A stretch of DNA of 64,000 bases from Forficula auricularia. Taxonomy: Eukaryota; Arthropoda; Insecta; Dermaptera; Forficulidae. How positions within the stretch are numbered: the stretch's first letter is position 1; every line of letters begins with the position of its first letter. The stretch is from assembly GCA_024734495.1 (NCBI GenBank), contig JALMQS010000846.1, positions 379,805 to 443,804 on the forward strand, given 5' to 3'. A program made the translations under genes and the position numbers. The notes under the pieces were generated by a model. It saw only the letters and a list, made by a program, of their open reading frames with translations. It was not told where the DNA came from and did not search any database. Below are positions 30,492 to 45,400 of this stretch, in pieces.

Positions 30492-33400
30492 CTTTCTAGA
30501 GTATTCTCAGATGATGATGCCCAAATCAACAAAAAATTACCTAAAGAACTTATATTACGGTAGGTTGCATCTATATTTAAAAAAGAAATAAAATTAATTA
30601 ATGGTTTATATCTTTTTAAAGCTTTATAGTATTATAATGGATTTTTTTTCATTTATAGAATATTTTCATATTTGGATGTTGTATCCCTTTGTCGTTGTGC
30701 CCAAGTATCTCGATCATGGAATATTCTTGCCTTAGATGGAAGTAATTGGCAAAGAATTGACCTTTTCGATTTCCAGCGAGATGTAGAGGTATTCTTTAAC
30801 CAATTTATTTTTCCTTATAATTTCCCTTAAAAAATGTCTTTAGTTAAACCTTCCAAGACCAACCAAAAAATTACAAAAATATAGGATGTAAAAACTAGAA
30901 AAATTATTTACAAATAATAACTTTTTTCTCATTAGTATTTAAACTTAGATTTTATAAATTTTAGATCCACTGTAGCTAAAAATACTTATTATTATAATCG
31001 AATGATTCAATTTAGCCAATATATTTTTACTTTTTGTCGATAGTTTCAATGGCTTATTCCAATCATCCTCAGGACCAATAAACATTATTATTGTTTGGTA
31101 CATAAGATCCTTAGGAAGGATAGTTTTTCCCGAGGGGTGAACCGCGACCAAATATCGTGTACACCTACTTCCACTTCCAATTTCATTATCAAGTAGAAGA
31201 CAATAGATGAAGGGACATTATCTAATGAATTCCAAAATAATTCCACCTAATTCCAAAGACGTGTACACTTAATTCCAATTCGCGGTTCACCCCTCGATTT
31301 TTCCACTATATAATATTTCAAAAATTTGATAAATTAAATATTTCCCATTTTTTTTCTTTTTTATTACTTAAATACTAATTAAAATATTATATTTGTTTTA
31401 CCGAAAATAGCAGTTTTTAAAAAATGCAATAAAGTAAGTGACCCAAAAGTGGACATACACCTTAAAGCGGACACCTTAAAACATTTGTGTTTAAAATAAG
31501 GGCCAATAGGCCCCAAATTCTGTCTACTACAATTTCATCGCCTTCTGAACAGTATTGCAAAGAGTGGCCAACATAACATAAACAATTTGGGGCCTATTTG
31601 CCCTTATTTTAAACACAAATGTTTTAGGGTGTTCGGTTTAAGGGGTATGTCCACTTTTGGGTCACTTACTTTAATTGATCTTCATTCAAGCTAAAGGTAC
31701 ACGCAAATTCTGTCTTCTGCAATTTCATCGCCTTCTGAACAGTATTGTAAGGAGTGGCCAACATAACATAAAGAATTTGGGGCCTATTTGACCTTATTTT
31801 AAACACAAATGTTTTAAGGTGTTCGCTTTAAGAGGTATGTCCACTTTTGGGTCACTTACTTTAATTGATCTTCATTCAAGCTAAAGGTACGCGGAACCCT
31901 AGATATTGCAAGCCTCATTTTTTTAAATCGATAAAAATAAATAAATACATCTTCATTTGCGCGAAATACACGATTTTCTAAGACTCAGCACCCCTATGCG
32001 CTTAAATTGGATACTAACCGAACATTCGCATTCTGAAACTCGTTTATCCCTATAACTGGAACTCTCTTCCTCCGACCGTCTTCCCAGCAACTTCCCTATA
32101 ACCTTCAATCTTTCAGGACACGTATGTATTTACGCATCCACGAATACATTCAACTCCGACGCAATCCAAAAATCTCTTCTTATTTCTAAAATACAAGGGT
32201 CCACCCCGGACTACAGAGGTTGAACCTTTTTGGCGGAACTTCTTCTTGTATCAGTATCATTATAATTGAAAGACCATCGAAACTGTCGCGAAAATCTAAA
32301 TACATTGGCTGCTCATTGAATTATTTTATCATAAAGAAATCCGAATTCCAAACTCAAGTATTATTATAACGATTATCTTATTCATTATTTTCTAAACTAG
32401 CACTAGGTTGTTTTCCTAGGGACCTGTAATAGAAAATATCTCTCGGCGATGTGGAGGTTTCCTTCGACAATTAAGTTTACGAGGTTGCCAATCAATCGCT
32501 GATGGATCTATGAAAACGCTCGCTCAACTCTGTGTTAATGTTGAAGATCTCTGTTTAAATGGCTGTAAAAAAATTACAGATAGGTATATCATATCTCACA
32601 ACCAGATTATTAAGTTAATAAATGAAATATTTATTAATTTTTTTTTTTCAAGTACTTGTCAATCACTGTCGAAACATTGTTCTAAGCTTCAACGTTTGGA
32701 TCTTGGATCATGCGCTGCCATAACGGACTTATCCCTGAAAGCTCTCTCCGATGGATGTTTTCATCTGACTCACCTTAATATAAGTTGGTGTGAACTGATT
32801 ACAGAAAATGGTAAATTTTTGACTTTTTTTAAAATCCATCATCATTAAATATCCATCATTATAATTCTTCTAAGGCATTTAGCCTATTCTCTAAAAAATA
32901 ACATATTTCAGACAATAATTCATTATTTTAACAATTTTATTTTAAATTCTAGGATTTCATAATGTCTTTTATTATATACAGGGTGATTTACACTACACGT
33001 ATAACCCCTCCATTTTCTTATTGGGACGTGATTGGAAGATAGCGAAAAAATGTAATCACCAAAGCTTACTCTCTTTTGATGACATTTCTGATTTCCGGAA
33101 CAAACCAGAAGTGTGTCCATTTAGACACAACTTGAAAATTTCAAATAGGAATATTTCTCCAGTGGGGTATCGTTGGATAGATCTTTGAAAAGGAAACAAA
33201 TTTTATCCCCCCCCCAAAAAAAAAATTGTATTTATGTATACTTTTCTTTTTTAGACAAAAATTAGGCTTATGATGACAAAAACATTTCTTTAAGGACGTT
33301 CCCTAATAAATCAATTTTCTTGCAATCCTTTTAAAACTTTGAATACACATATTTATAAGTGTCCTTTATACGTAGAAATTTTTTTCAATAGTCCTTGCGG

Positions 33401-36400
33401 CACTAAATTTGTAAATATTGACCATTGGAATTTCCATATTTAACACACGAACCCTATCCCCATTGATGTTAAAGCGACTGTTTCATTAAATAACTATCGT
33501 AATTTTCTTAATATTATTTTGAAAAACTGAGAATCATTAACAGAAGATATAACCTATATTTTCCTGTTAAAATAATTGTATCAAGCGGTATTCGTTTTGT
33601 ATGAAAAATGTTAAAAGTTAGGTACTTTTGATGGTTTTCATTTTTTCTCTCATGGCATGGCAAGTGAGAGATGACGACTTGGCAACGTCGCACTAAAATC
33701 ACTCAATTTTTCCATATTCAAAATAACTGGTGCATTTGAGATTTTTAGCTAATTCTCTCAACCTAACTATACTGTTCTCATCTGGAATTTTGCGTTGAGC
33801 TGTTTCATCAAGTGTTTTTTTTATTCTTTGTCTTTTAGCGTCGGTAAGAATGCAATGTTGCCAAATCCAAGAAACGACGCAGTGAAAATATTTTTCCCTT
33901 TCTGTGCATGCGAGAGTAGGGGAAAGAGCGAACTGGATCTGAGCTATATTAGGGAACGTCCTTAATGAAATAATATTAACTGGAAATTGTCTTTTTGCCT
34001 CGATATTTCTCGAAATATATTGAATCATCAATTGATTTTAATCCCTTTTCCTTAGGAGTGGAAGCTCTTGCCAGAGGATGTCCTAAGCTGAGATCATTTA
34101 TCTCTAAAGGCTGTTTGCAAATCAACGATCGAGCTGTTACGTGTTTAGCACAATTTTGTCCGAAACTTGAAGTCGTTAATCTTCATGGATGCTCGGTATT
34201 ATATAACTAAATTATCATCATGTTTCATTAAAAAAAATCATTTTTTTTTTCACAATGAATATTTTATTATCAGAAGTTGAGAATAAATCTAATTTCACTT
34301 CAATTATTTCTCTTAAGCTCTCCATCCTCCAAATAAGATTTTTATACAGATTAATTAATCTTCTAATTTGAAATTTTTTACAAGAGAAACTTATTTCTTT
34401 TTTTATAGAAGCAAAATTCGCATTTTAATGTGTGTTTAAGGTAGTTGTTTCGCGACAATACTAGCAAAAGTTAATGCTAGAGTATATAGAACAGACAATA
34501 AGGATTCATAATTACTAGGTTAAAAATAAAATGAGAGGAAGTCTTCTGTTTTTTTAAATAAAATAATTTATAATTATTTCTACAAACTATAGATTTCGAA
34601 GGCGTTGCCTTCATCATCTAAGTCTATCACAAATATTTCAAATTAGTTACAAATTAAGATTTATACATTGAAAATTTTGACAAATATGTAATGTCTTTTT
34701 CTTCATGTTCTCTTGGGAGATTAGAATATTACATGACTAAAATCTCTGAAAAGCTACTGAAAAAAGACATATAGGTTGCCAAAATTTATCTTTAATTTTA
34801 CGAAAATATATTGCTGATAGACTGATGATGAAAACAATGATCATCAAACTATAGTCTCTAGAAAATAAAAAAAATTATTTTATTCTAGAAAACGTTTCTC
34901 TCATTTTATTTTTAACCTAAAATAAAAACAATTCTGTTACCATCGACAGTGAAATCTTTTATTCGATTCATAATTCATATGCCTAAAACTTTTTGCTGTT
35001 TATGTACCAATCCCGTGCTCGTTAGACAAATCTGGCAACACTGTCTGAGCTTGTATATATTGTGTCACATAAAGAACATTATAGAGGAAGATTTATAAAA
35101 TAAAAAGTTCTTAATAAACCGATTGAAAGCTGTTCGGACAATGGCTGAAGCGAAAAAACGTAAAAAAATTACTAAAGTTAACCCACTTTTTAGCTTAAAT
35201 AAATGCGTTGTTGCCAGCTTGTTTATAGTGTAGATTTTTCATTATTTATTCATTATTATCTCAGAAACTGTGTTGTAACTATGAATTAAAATTTTCTTAA
35301 AAAATGTATTAGTTATTGTTTAATGTTGGTTTAGTTTTTTATAAAAATGGTAAGAAAGAGTTTCTTAATTATAATTAAATATGTATGTAAATTTTCCGAT
35401 ATCCCGTATAGGGCAATGTATAAGAGTCTGAAAAACTCTATCTTTGGAATTTAATATCTCCGGAACTATATTGTTCATAAATTTCGTTTTTCCACCAATC
35501 GATGCAGAAGTATTTAAATAATAATCTGGCTAAATTTCAAAAAATTCCTAAGAAAACCCATATGGTGAAACAACTACCTTAATAGCAAGAACACATATTT
35601 ATAAGTTCTTTATATTTATATTTTTAAACAGCTTTGCGACAAATTCGAGGACTCCTAGTCCGGCACGATTGATACCCCGGTATTTCATCTCATACATTCC
35701 TCCCAATCCTCGCAGTTGGATACTCCAAAAATGAAAGATTATGGGAAGAAAATATGAAAAACGCGACCTTGGGGCGAGGATTGTAATGGCTTATACATGG
35801 AACCTACTTTCAAGATAAGCTATATCCAAAATTTTCTCTTATTTTTTTGTATATTTGTAAATTTCAGTAAGCCGAGTGAGCATATATATATATTTTTTTT
35901 ATTTATTGATTAGTTTGGAATGAATTTGTTCTTATTTTCATAAGTACACGAGGAGTATTTAGAAAAAAAATCTAAGGCGGTTGGAGAGTTATAGGAAAAA
36001 TTTGATATATTCTATAAATCACACTCAAATGATTAATATTTAGAAATGATTGATTCTAATATTCATATTTATTAATAGAATCTTCAAGATGAAGCTGTTC
36101 AGCAGTTGGCAGTCAACTGTCCGAAACTTCACTATCTCTGTCTTTCTGGTTGCTCGCAACTAACCGATACTTCATTGTTACTTCTTGCGCAACATTGTCA
36201 TCAATTAAGCACACTCGAAGTGGCCGGCTGTTCGCAATTCACAGATACTGGCTTCCAAGCACTTGCAAGGGTAAATAATCCTAATCATTATTACATGGTA
36301 TGCTCGAGAGGCAAGCAAGTATTGAATTCCCTCAAATTATTTTAATAGTGAAAATATTCATAGCAAGATTAGCCTAAAAAAAGGTACTATGCCAAGAGGC

Positions 36401-39400
36401 TGTCCTGAAGTATGCTAGTTCGAGACTGAGTCTCGGCAGATATTTGCAGTCGCCTCCTCTTGGAAAGCAATGGCAAATTATCAAGAGTATAATTGCCTAG
36501 TCAACCTCTCCAAACTACTCATTCAGAACCGGCGATAAAAAGTAGGTCCCGTATATCTGTGTAAAACAGCTAAACACACTCATCACATGTATATGTGGAG
36601 AGGTGCCGAAACGTCAGGGAGACCTGATATGGCACTTAAAGGAAAAAAATTGCCAAATTTAACTTTTTTGCTCAAATTTCACTCAAAAAAAATTGCCAAA
36701 TAACTAAAATTTACGGAGAGTATACCAAGTCTTGGAAATGTTTTCACTTTTTCCCCTAATTGTTAATTTAAATGCAATGCTATCTGGTTCAGCATTGATT
36801 CCCACTCTACTCCATAATAATATATTCCCAAGCTTTCTTATCTTTTATTAGGTCTAGTTTATAGTTTTATAGTTCTGAAAATTTTCTCATACAAGATTAA
36901 GTTAGTGTATAGAAAAGATTAGCTTTTTTTCAAATTCGACATACTACTTATTATATAAATACAGATTGAAATTGTGTTTGAGGATATATTAAAGGATTTT
37001 TGTTAAATTGCTTTTCCTAGCCTTATGAAGGAAAGCAATTATATATATCATATATATATTGAAATTGTGTTTGAGGATATATATATAGAATCAGTTTCTC
37101 GAAAACGGCTCCGAAAATGATTTCGCTAAAAATTGGTGTACTTATCAAGTCTCATGAGTTATTAGTCGTGTATAAATTTTAATTCGATTGAAATAAAGGA
37201 AGGGGGTGTAAATTAGTCATGTCACAAAATAAATATTTTAATCGTTCATATCTCGCCTTCGGAAAGTCGCAGAGTCTTGAAATTTGAAACTTAAGCTATC
37301 TAGAGGCTACAAGAAGTACCACAAGATTTTGGCTAAAATAGAAGTACCGGAAGTTGATGTTTACGTACGTAATAATGTACCCCCCTGCGTTTCGCAACCA
37401 TAAATCTCAGAGCTACGAAATTCGAAACTTAAGCTCGATTAGGCTAGAAGGGATACACTCACTCACTCTATTTTACTTTCTATGTGATAGCTTAAGGAGC
37501 CCAAAGGCTCATCACTACCCCTGTCCCTGAATTGAATTTAACTAACATTGGAGGGTTATTAAGAATCACGTTAGCTACTTTTGACGATTAATTAATCCCC
37601 AAAGGCATTGCCCGTGTACACCGCGTGGAGGTGGATTCGTTCAATTTTCTAGCTATGTTAATAGGAATTTCTTACTAGAAGGGATACAGCAAACTTTTGC
37701 TTGAAATCGGAACACCGGAAGTGGACATTTACATGAAAGATTTTTCGTTTTTTTTTGATTTTCTCAAAAACGGCACTAACGATTTTTTTTTAAATTGGTA
37801 TACTTATCAAGTGTCATGAGTTATTAGTCGTGTATTGATTTTAATCCGATTGAAATAAAGGAAGGGACTGTAAATTAGGAGTGTCGTAAAATAAATATTT
37901 TAATCATTCATTATCGTCTTCGGTAAGTCGCAGAGCCTTGAAATTTGAAACTTAAGCTATTTAAAGGCAAAAAGTTACCGAGCATCGCTCAATGCTCCAG
38001 GCACTCTTATCTTAAATAAACAAGGTTTTGTATTCGAATTTTAATACAGACGTACAGAGAGTTTTTACTAACGAGTGGTCAAGTCCCTTGAATGAAATTC
38101 CTCTACAATAAATTTACATGTTGAAAAGTTTTGGTCCTACGACTGGCAAGCGAATTTGACGATACTTGAATTCGATTCCCTTGGCGAGAGCGATTCCCCC
38201 TTCAAAATATAATTAAACAAATCTTTCCATCCGAGATTCAGTCTTTATGTTTTTTATTTTTTCCTGTTAAATTAACATTACTTTTTATTTTTTCAGAGTT
38301 GTCATTTACTTGAAAAAATGGACTTAGAAGAATGTATGCTAATTACCGACACAACTTTGATACATCTTGCAATGGGTTGCCCTCGTCTCGAAAAACTGGT
38401 ATACTAGCAATTGACATATATTCTACTTTTTATTAATTTTGAAAAAATATTATTGTTAAATTTTCTGAAAGTATATTTGTCACAATTAGGCTGTATATAA
38501 TGTGCCATCAGGGCCGGTGCAACAGAAATTGACCCCTGAGGCGATTTGTTGTATTACTGCGTTTTTATCAGTGATCATAAGAGTTTAAGATTAGAAATAA
38601 TTCCCTAAAACTAAGGTATATTTAATTATTATATTATATTCAATCGCATCTAACAATTCTCATCGATTTTCTCAACTTTTTGCCAATTTTATTTAGGCTT
38701 CATCGGGCGTCTCAATGATTATAATTTATTGATATTTAAATATCAATAATAATCCAGTCATATAAATGTTAGAGGCGACTGTGGATCAGTGGTTGGAGTG
38801 TCGGGCGATGGCCTGAAATACGTTGGTTCGAGAACGAGTCTCGGCAGATATTTTCAGTCGTCTTCTCTTAAAAAGCAATGACAACCTACCAAGAGTATTA
38901 TTGCTTAGTAACCTCTCCAAACTAGCCGTTCGGAACCGGCGTTAAAAAGTAGGTCCCGTATATCTGTGTAAAAACAGCTAAACACACTCAGCACAGGTAT
39001 ATGTGGAGAGGAGCCAAAACGTCAGGGAGACCTGATATGGCACTTAAAGAAGAAGATATAAATGTTTTGTTTTTTTAAATTATATAATTATTCAGACCAT
39101 ATAGAGAGCTAAAGACAAAATAATTAGTCGAATGTACTGTGAAGTGAATCATTGATATAATTTGGAAATATGTGTGCACTAGGGTGGGTCAAAAAAATCT
39201 ATTATTTTTTTTTACAAGTGACACGGAAAAATGGGCTGCTAGACACCTTTGCCTTGTGAAATTGCCATTGAAATTTTTCGAATATCTAATCAAAAACTCT
39301 TAAAATCTTTACACATAAAAGTTTGATGATGAATATCTTTTGAACGCTTAATTTAATCGCCAAAACATAAGACACCCTTTTTATAGAGCAGTTAATTTCT

Positions 39401-42400
39401 TACAAAAATTTGTATTGCGAATTTTATAATAGCCATTTATTGTCGAGTTATAAAATTCATAAACAAAAATGAAATTTGTCTTAAAATAATCAAAGTTAAA
39501 TCTTCAATATCTTTCAAATGGCGGGGTTTACGGAAAAAATATAAGATACCTTTTTTGTAGAGCATTAAATTTCCTACGAAATTTTTCAAGAACATTTTTC
39601 TGTACAATCAATTAATGATGAGGTATGAATTTTTTTCTATTGGACTGAGAAAAAAATAAAAAACTGCGATGCGGAGGATCTTCTTATTAAAATTAAGAGC
39701 TCATATATTAGAAAGAATTTTTTTAAGGTGTCTAGCAACCCATTTTTCCCTGTCACTTGTCAAAAAAAAATAATGGATTTTTTTGACCCACCCTAGTATG
39801 CACATTGTTTATATCCTATAATTAAATTATAATCATTGAGAGGCCTGATTAAGCCTAAATAAAATTGGCGAAACATTGAGCAAATCGATGAAAATTGTTT
39901 GATTTTCTACTTTCCTGTCCAATTACCTGCTAATATACTTAATTCGGTATATTTAATAAATTGCAAATAATTATATTATATTATATAAATTATTTTATTT
40001 TTCCTAGAAATAATGGCTTTTCAATAACACAGTACCAAATTTAAATTCAGTAAAGCAAAATTGTAAATTATTAAACACACCATTCATCAAAAAAATAGGC
40101 TGCTCGCTCAGTCAGTATCCGTTTAATGATTGACTCAAGCATCAAATGGGTTCCTAGACGGTCAATCATGTTTGGCTCAATCATTTTGATCAAAAGATTG
40201 ATCATCTAGGACAGCGTTTCCCAAAGTGTGGGTCGCGACCCGGCACCGGGTCGTAGAAAAATTTTGCATGGTCGCGAAAAAAAATTGTAAAAACACAACA
40301 AAAAATTTTTATATATTTTTTTTTACATCATATAGACACTAGGAATAGTGGCAAAGCCTTGATGTCCTTAAAAAATAAATATCGAAACAGATTCGATGTC
40401 GAACCTAATTTGAGAATAAAATTAACATAATTACCTCCTAATTTGAAATTGTTATGTGATGACAAACAACATCATCCTTCGCACTAAGGACAAAATATGT
40501 GGAAACAAAATTTACTTCATTTACTAAAGTTTTAAATGAATATAATTGTAAATTTTTTAATTACTTATAATTTTCTTATATAATTATTTTGCAATTTTTG
40601 TGTATGAAATAAACAAACAAATAACTTGATTTTTATTAAAAAATAAAATTTGTTTTCTAAATAAATGTTATTTTTTTCATAAGGTTTAATTTTAAAACCT
40701 CGTACCGGGCCCCGCGGTCAAAAAAATTTAAGAAACTCTGGTCTAGGACCTCCTTAACAACAAACACATTATAATCAAAATTTTTATCCACACATCAACC
40801 TATTTTTCATATACCTCTGAATTTAACAAGATTTGTTCAAAATTTCCCAATTTGTCTTTATCTATTATATATTATTAATAATTATAACTATTTTTCTAAT
40901 CTTAAATTGAAACTTCTCTTTTGCTGCAGAGTCTTTCCCATTGTGAATTAATGACCGATGAAGGTATTCGACATCTTTCTACGTCTCCCTGCGCTGCCGA
41001 AAACTTAACCGTACTTGAATTAGATAATTGTCCTCTCATAACAGATTCATCTCTTGAACATCTCACATGTTGTCATAATTTGCAACGAGTTGAACTTTAC
41101 GATTGCCAATTAATAACGAGAATCGGCATTCGAAGATTAAGGGTATGATAAAATTTTTTCATATTTCTTAAATATTCATAATTATTTTTAGAAATTAGTT
41201 TGAAAAACAATTAATATTTTGTAAATATGTATGATAAATCTCAAAAAATATTTCAAACCACCTTGGTTGAATATTTTTTCATTTTAAATTAACTTTAATA
41301 ATGATTTTGAGAAAGTAAATTGCTTAAGGGGGTTCGGGACTGTTTATAATTTTTGTAAGAAAATTCTCAAATTTTTACCATCGAATCATTGTTGTATTAA
41401 ATATTTATTCCCGAAATTTGAAGTTGATCGTCTGTCCCATTAACGATAAATAAACTATTGAAAACTGTCCTTTTAACATGGAAGTAAATGGACCGAGCTT
41501 TTAAAAGGGCTATAACTTCTATACAAATTATACCATTTTCAACAAATTTATACAGATCAATAATTCAACATTTATGAATGGAATGATACATTTTTCAATA
41601 GATTTGACAGTCTAGTTAATTAGTTATCCATATATGTAAAAAATTTCCAACTATAATCCAACGACTTTAGTTATTTGTTTTGTTAGTATATTTTGTTTTA
41701 ATTAGTTTTGTTTTATTTAGTTTTATTTTATTTGCTTATACACCTATTCGACGTGAATCTGTGACGACTGGCTAAATGGGCATCAAGTTCCCGAGGCCAA
41801 GGGGTAGAAAAAAAAAAAAAAAAAAATGTAAAAAATAAAAAGTTATTTGCAGACAACAGAATATAACAACAGCACTAGTGTAAAATTCCAACTCTATTTC
41901 TTGAAATCGTTTTTGTGTTAAATAAATGTTTTTATAATGAGAAAAAATTTATCTCAATATTCTTTTTATTAATATTATCAAAACAAAGTTTTTATTGGAA
42001 ATTAACCTCTTTATTAACAATTTTTTTATTAAAAAATTTAGTTGCCAGAAGTTGTCACTCTGCAGAAATACAAAAGATTTTTTCGTAGTTGGATAAGAGG
42101 TTCTCCTTAAGTAGCTAATAAATATTTACACATTAATGAAATTAAAATATTATTTAAAAATAAACCTTGAGTTTTTTTGCAACGAAATTTTCTCTGGAGA
42201 GAGACGGACTGGTAGAAATTTTAATTGAACGTAATGGAAGGCAGCCCAGAGGTAGTGAGGAAAGAAAAAATTAACACATATAAAATAAGGTGTAATTTAT
42301 TGGAATAGGTTTGAAAGGAAAGGAGGAAGGATTCCAATAAATTACACCTTATTTTATATGTGTTAATTTTTTCTTTCCTCACTACCTCTGGGCTGCCTTC

Positions 42401-45400
42401 CATTACGTTCAATTATAAACCTTGAGATTTATTAAGTATATGAACCGCGCAAATTGAGATTTATTACTACCTACTATTTATTTATTGAATATATTTAATT
42501 TTTTTTAATGAATATTTAATTTCTTTCAATTCATATCGATATAAAAGCTTGACTTCTTAAATATATATTTAGATACATTATTTCATTCGAAACATGATTT
42601 AATTTAAACCACATAACTCAGAGTTGTTTGTTTGGATCTTCGAAACTATGTGAGTTAAATAATAATGTAGAATTTTATTTTCAACTAGAAGAGACCAAGA
42701 AGAATCATTATCTACAATTATCTACATTATTAATTGGCTCAGATTGTTTCCAAGATCCAAACTAGAAGCCCAGTACACAGGTTACATGGTTTAAATAAAA
42801 TTATTGGCTTTCCCTCTAAACCAGGGCTGTCTAACCTTCGGCCGGCGGGCCACATGCGGCCCAGTACAGCAATGTATACGGCCAGACATAAAATTATAAA
42901 CTTCTAGTTAGGGTAGATAAGGAAAGGGAGGTGATATAATCATTATTTTTTTTTTCATTGAAGGACTTTCACCATCTTGATGAAAAACTATAATTTGTTA
43001 GAATAATTTATTTGTAGTAACTTAAAAAAAAATTGAAATTATTTACCACGTAGTTTTGATAAAAAACAAAAAAAAAACCTATTTGGGCGATTATTTTTAG
43101 TGGAGGGGATATAAGCACAATGGCTTGGAAACGATCCGGCAAGTATGTGTTTATCCATATAGAGATTTCGTAGTGTGAGTGGACAGTCACGTTAAAAAAC
43201 ATAACCTAAAATTTTAGTTCCGTTCATATTTATAGAGTGGTTACGAGGCTAAAACTTTTTGTGTGGAACCTCCTTAAAGATAAAAGTAAATAAATATTTT
43301 ATGATAATATTCATTTACTATGAGTTAGGTTTAACGTGAAACAAGGGATCTAGAAAACCTAACTCATAGTAAATGAATATTTATTTACTTTTATTTTTAT
43401 TAAATATGTTTCACCTTGCACCAACACCACAATCTCTATTAATTATATTTTGACTTCATTTTTATTAGATATAAATATTTAATCTCCAAACTATCTGATT
43501 GGAATTGCAATCAGACATTGAACTGAAGGGAAAATTTAACGTCTCTCTATTAGTATTTTATAAAAATTATCTACCCAGAAAAAAATATTCCTGGCTTCAC
43601 AATATGTAGATATTCATTTTTTGAAAATATGAAATTTCATATACGTGAAGCTATTTTCAAGAATAAAATTCACTAAAAGCAAAATTACAAGCTAAAAAAA
43701 TAAAGAAGTTTCGAATATTTAAAAATTATTCTTCATCTCATATTTCTATTTTTTAAAATATTTATTTAGTTCAGTAATGAAAACTTTTTGAAATGCTAAA
43801 TGATTTAAAATGAAAATTCTGAAGGGAAAAAACTCAAAGATTATTATTCTGTTACATTTTTGCCTCTTTGTCATGGTGTATATCATTATTCTACATTATT
43901 AACTATATTTTTTTATTAACAAATATCAATAAAATTAGTATATTTTATATGCAGCCCGAGGCATTTGTTTTTTCTTCAAATGCCGCCCGTGTAAGCCAAA
44001 AGCATAGAGTAATATAGAGTGAAAGGCTCCATAAAGAGCCCATGTATTTTAGGGTATACGAGTTACAGAGCTCTCTGGCGAGACAAGGGCAAAATCATAT
44101 TTGGATAGCACATGACGCAGTGATGTATAACGTATTATATGAAAAATATTGATTTAGTTGATTGATTATATCATATCTAATTTATAATTCAATTCTTTAG
44201 TAAATATTAGAACTTAATCATATCTAATCTGATATGACAAATTTCAGTTCATAATTTTAGAAATCGATAAATATTGAAAAGAAATTTGTCTATCACATTG
44301 AATTCTATAATATAAAACCAAAAAGTTTTTTTTTTCTTATAGTAGCATAGTTGTTGAATTCAAAAATAAATAAATTAAACAGTGTTCTGCTTGATAGAAA
44401 TATATATTCAGGGTGATTCACGGTCTATGGCACGTTAAACATTTATGGAAAACGGAAAGCAGGATTTTTCTGAAAATTTAGCACTTTACATTTTCTTACC
44501 TGTTCTATCGATCTAATATTTTCAGCATTGCGACGTTTCGGCTTCCATCGAAAAGTCGTAGCAACTTTATTTTTTTAAATCGAACACCCCGTATATTAAC
44601 ACGTTTTTAGAACCGCCCTTTAATTAAAATACTTTTTTGCTAATATTGTCCTATACCTATCTCTATCGGTTTTCGAGATAAAAAATAATTTATGTTAAAT
44701 ATGGTCCAAAACATGGCCCTAATTAAACTTAAATAAATTAGTGGTCTCAATTCATGAAAAGTTGAAATTTTGGTGGTAGTTTAGACACACCAGAAGTATT
44801 TAATTTACGCCGAAAAATCGACTCCATATTATACAGGCCGTGTTAAGATTACTATTATTTCCGTTATTCATAAAAGGGGACAAATGTTCGTTTTTTCAAA
44901 TGAGACCCCCCATATATTATTCAATAAATTGAAAGACGAAGAAAAATGCTTTAAGACGATAGATATATCATCTCCCTATACTTAAAACATCAAGTTTTCT
45001 TAATAAAGGCTCTTTTTCGTGAAAAATTGCTTTTTAATGGATTTAATTTTGACTAACCATGGAAATATCAAGCTTATGACAGTTTGTTAACTATTTATAA
45101 GTACTTATATTTACTTATAAAGTGTTTTTTGACGGTGTTCAAAAAAATCCCCCAAAATGACCTCAAATATTGATTATTCAAAACTAAGTTCTTATGAAAT
45201 TATTTATTTTGTACTATAAGAACTTTAATTAAATTAATCTTTAAGAAATTCAAAGATGTTTTTATAAAGCGAAATTTTAGAGAATACTTAGCCAGACTAC
45301 CGTTTTATAAGAACCTTTGAGGTCCAGCTGATTCTCCATCCTGAACCAAGAGATAATTTCTATATTTGTATAAATATACTAGAAAAACAAATTTACTTAT

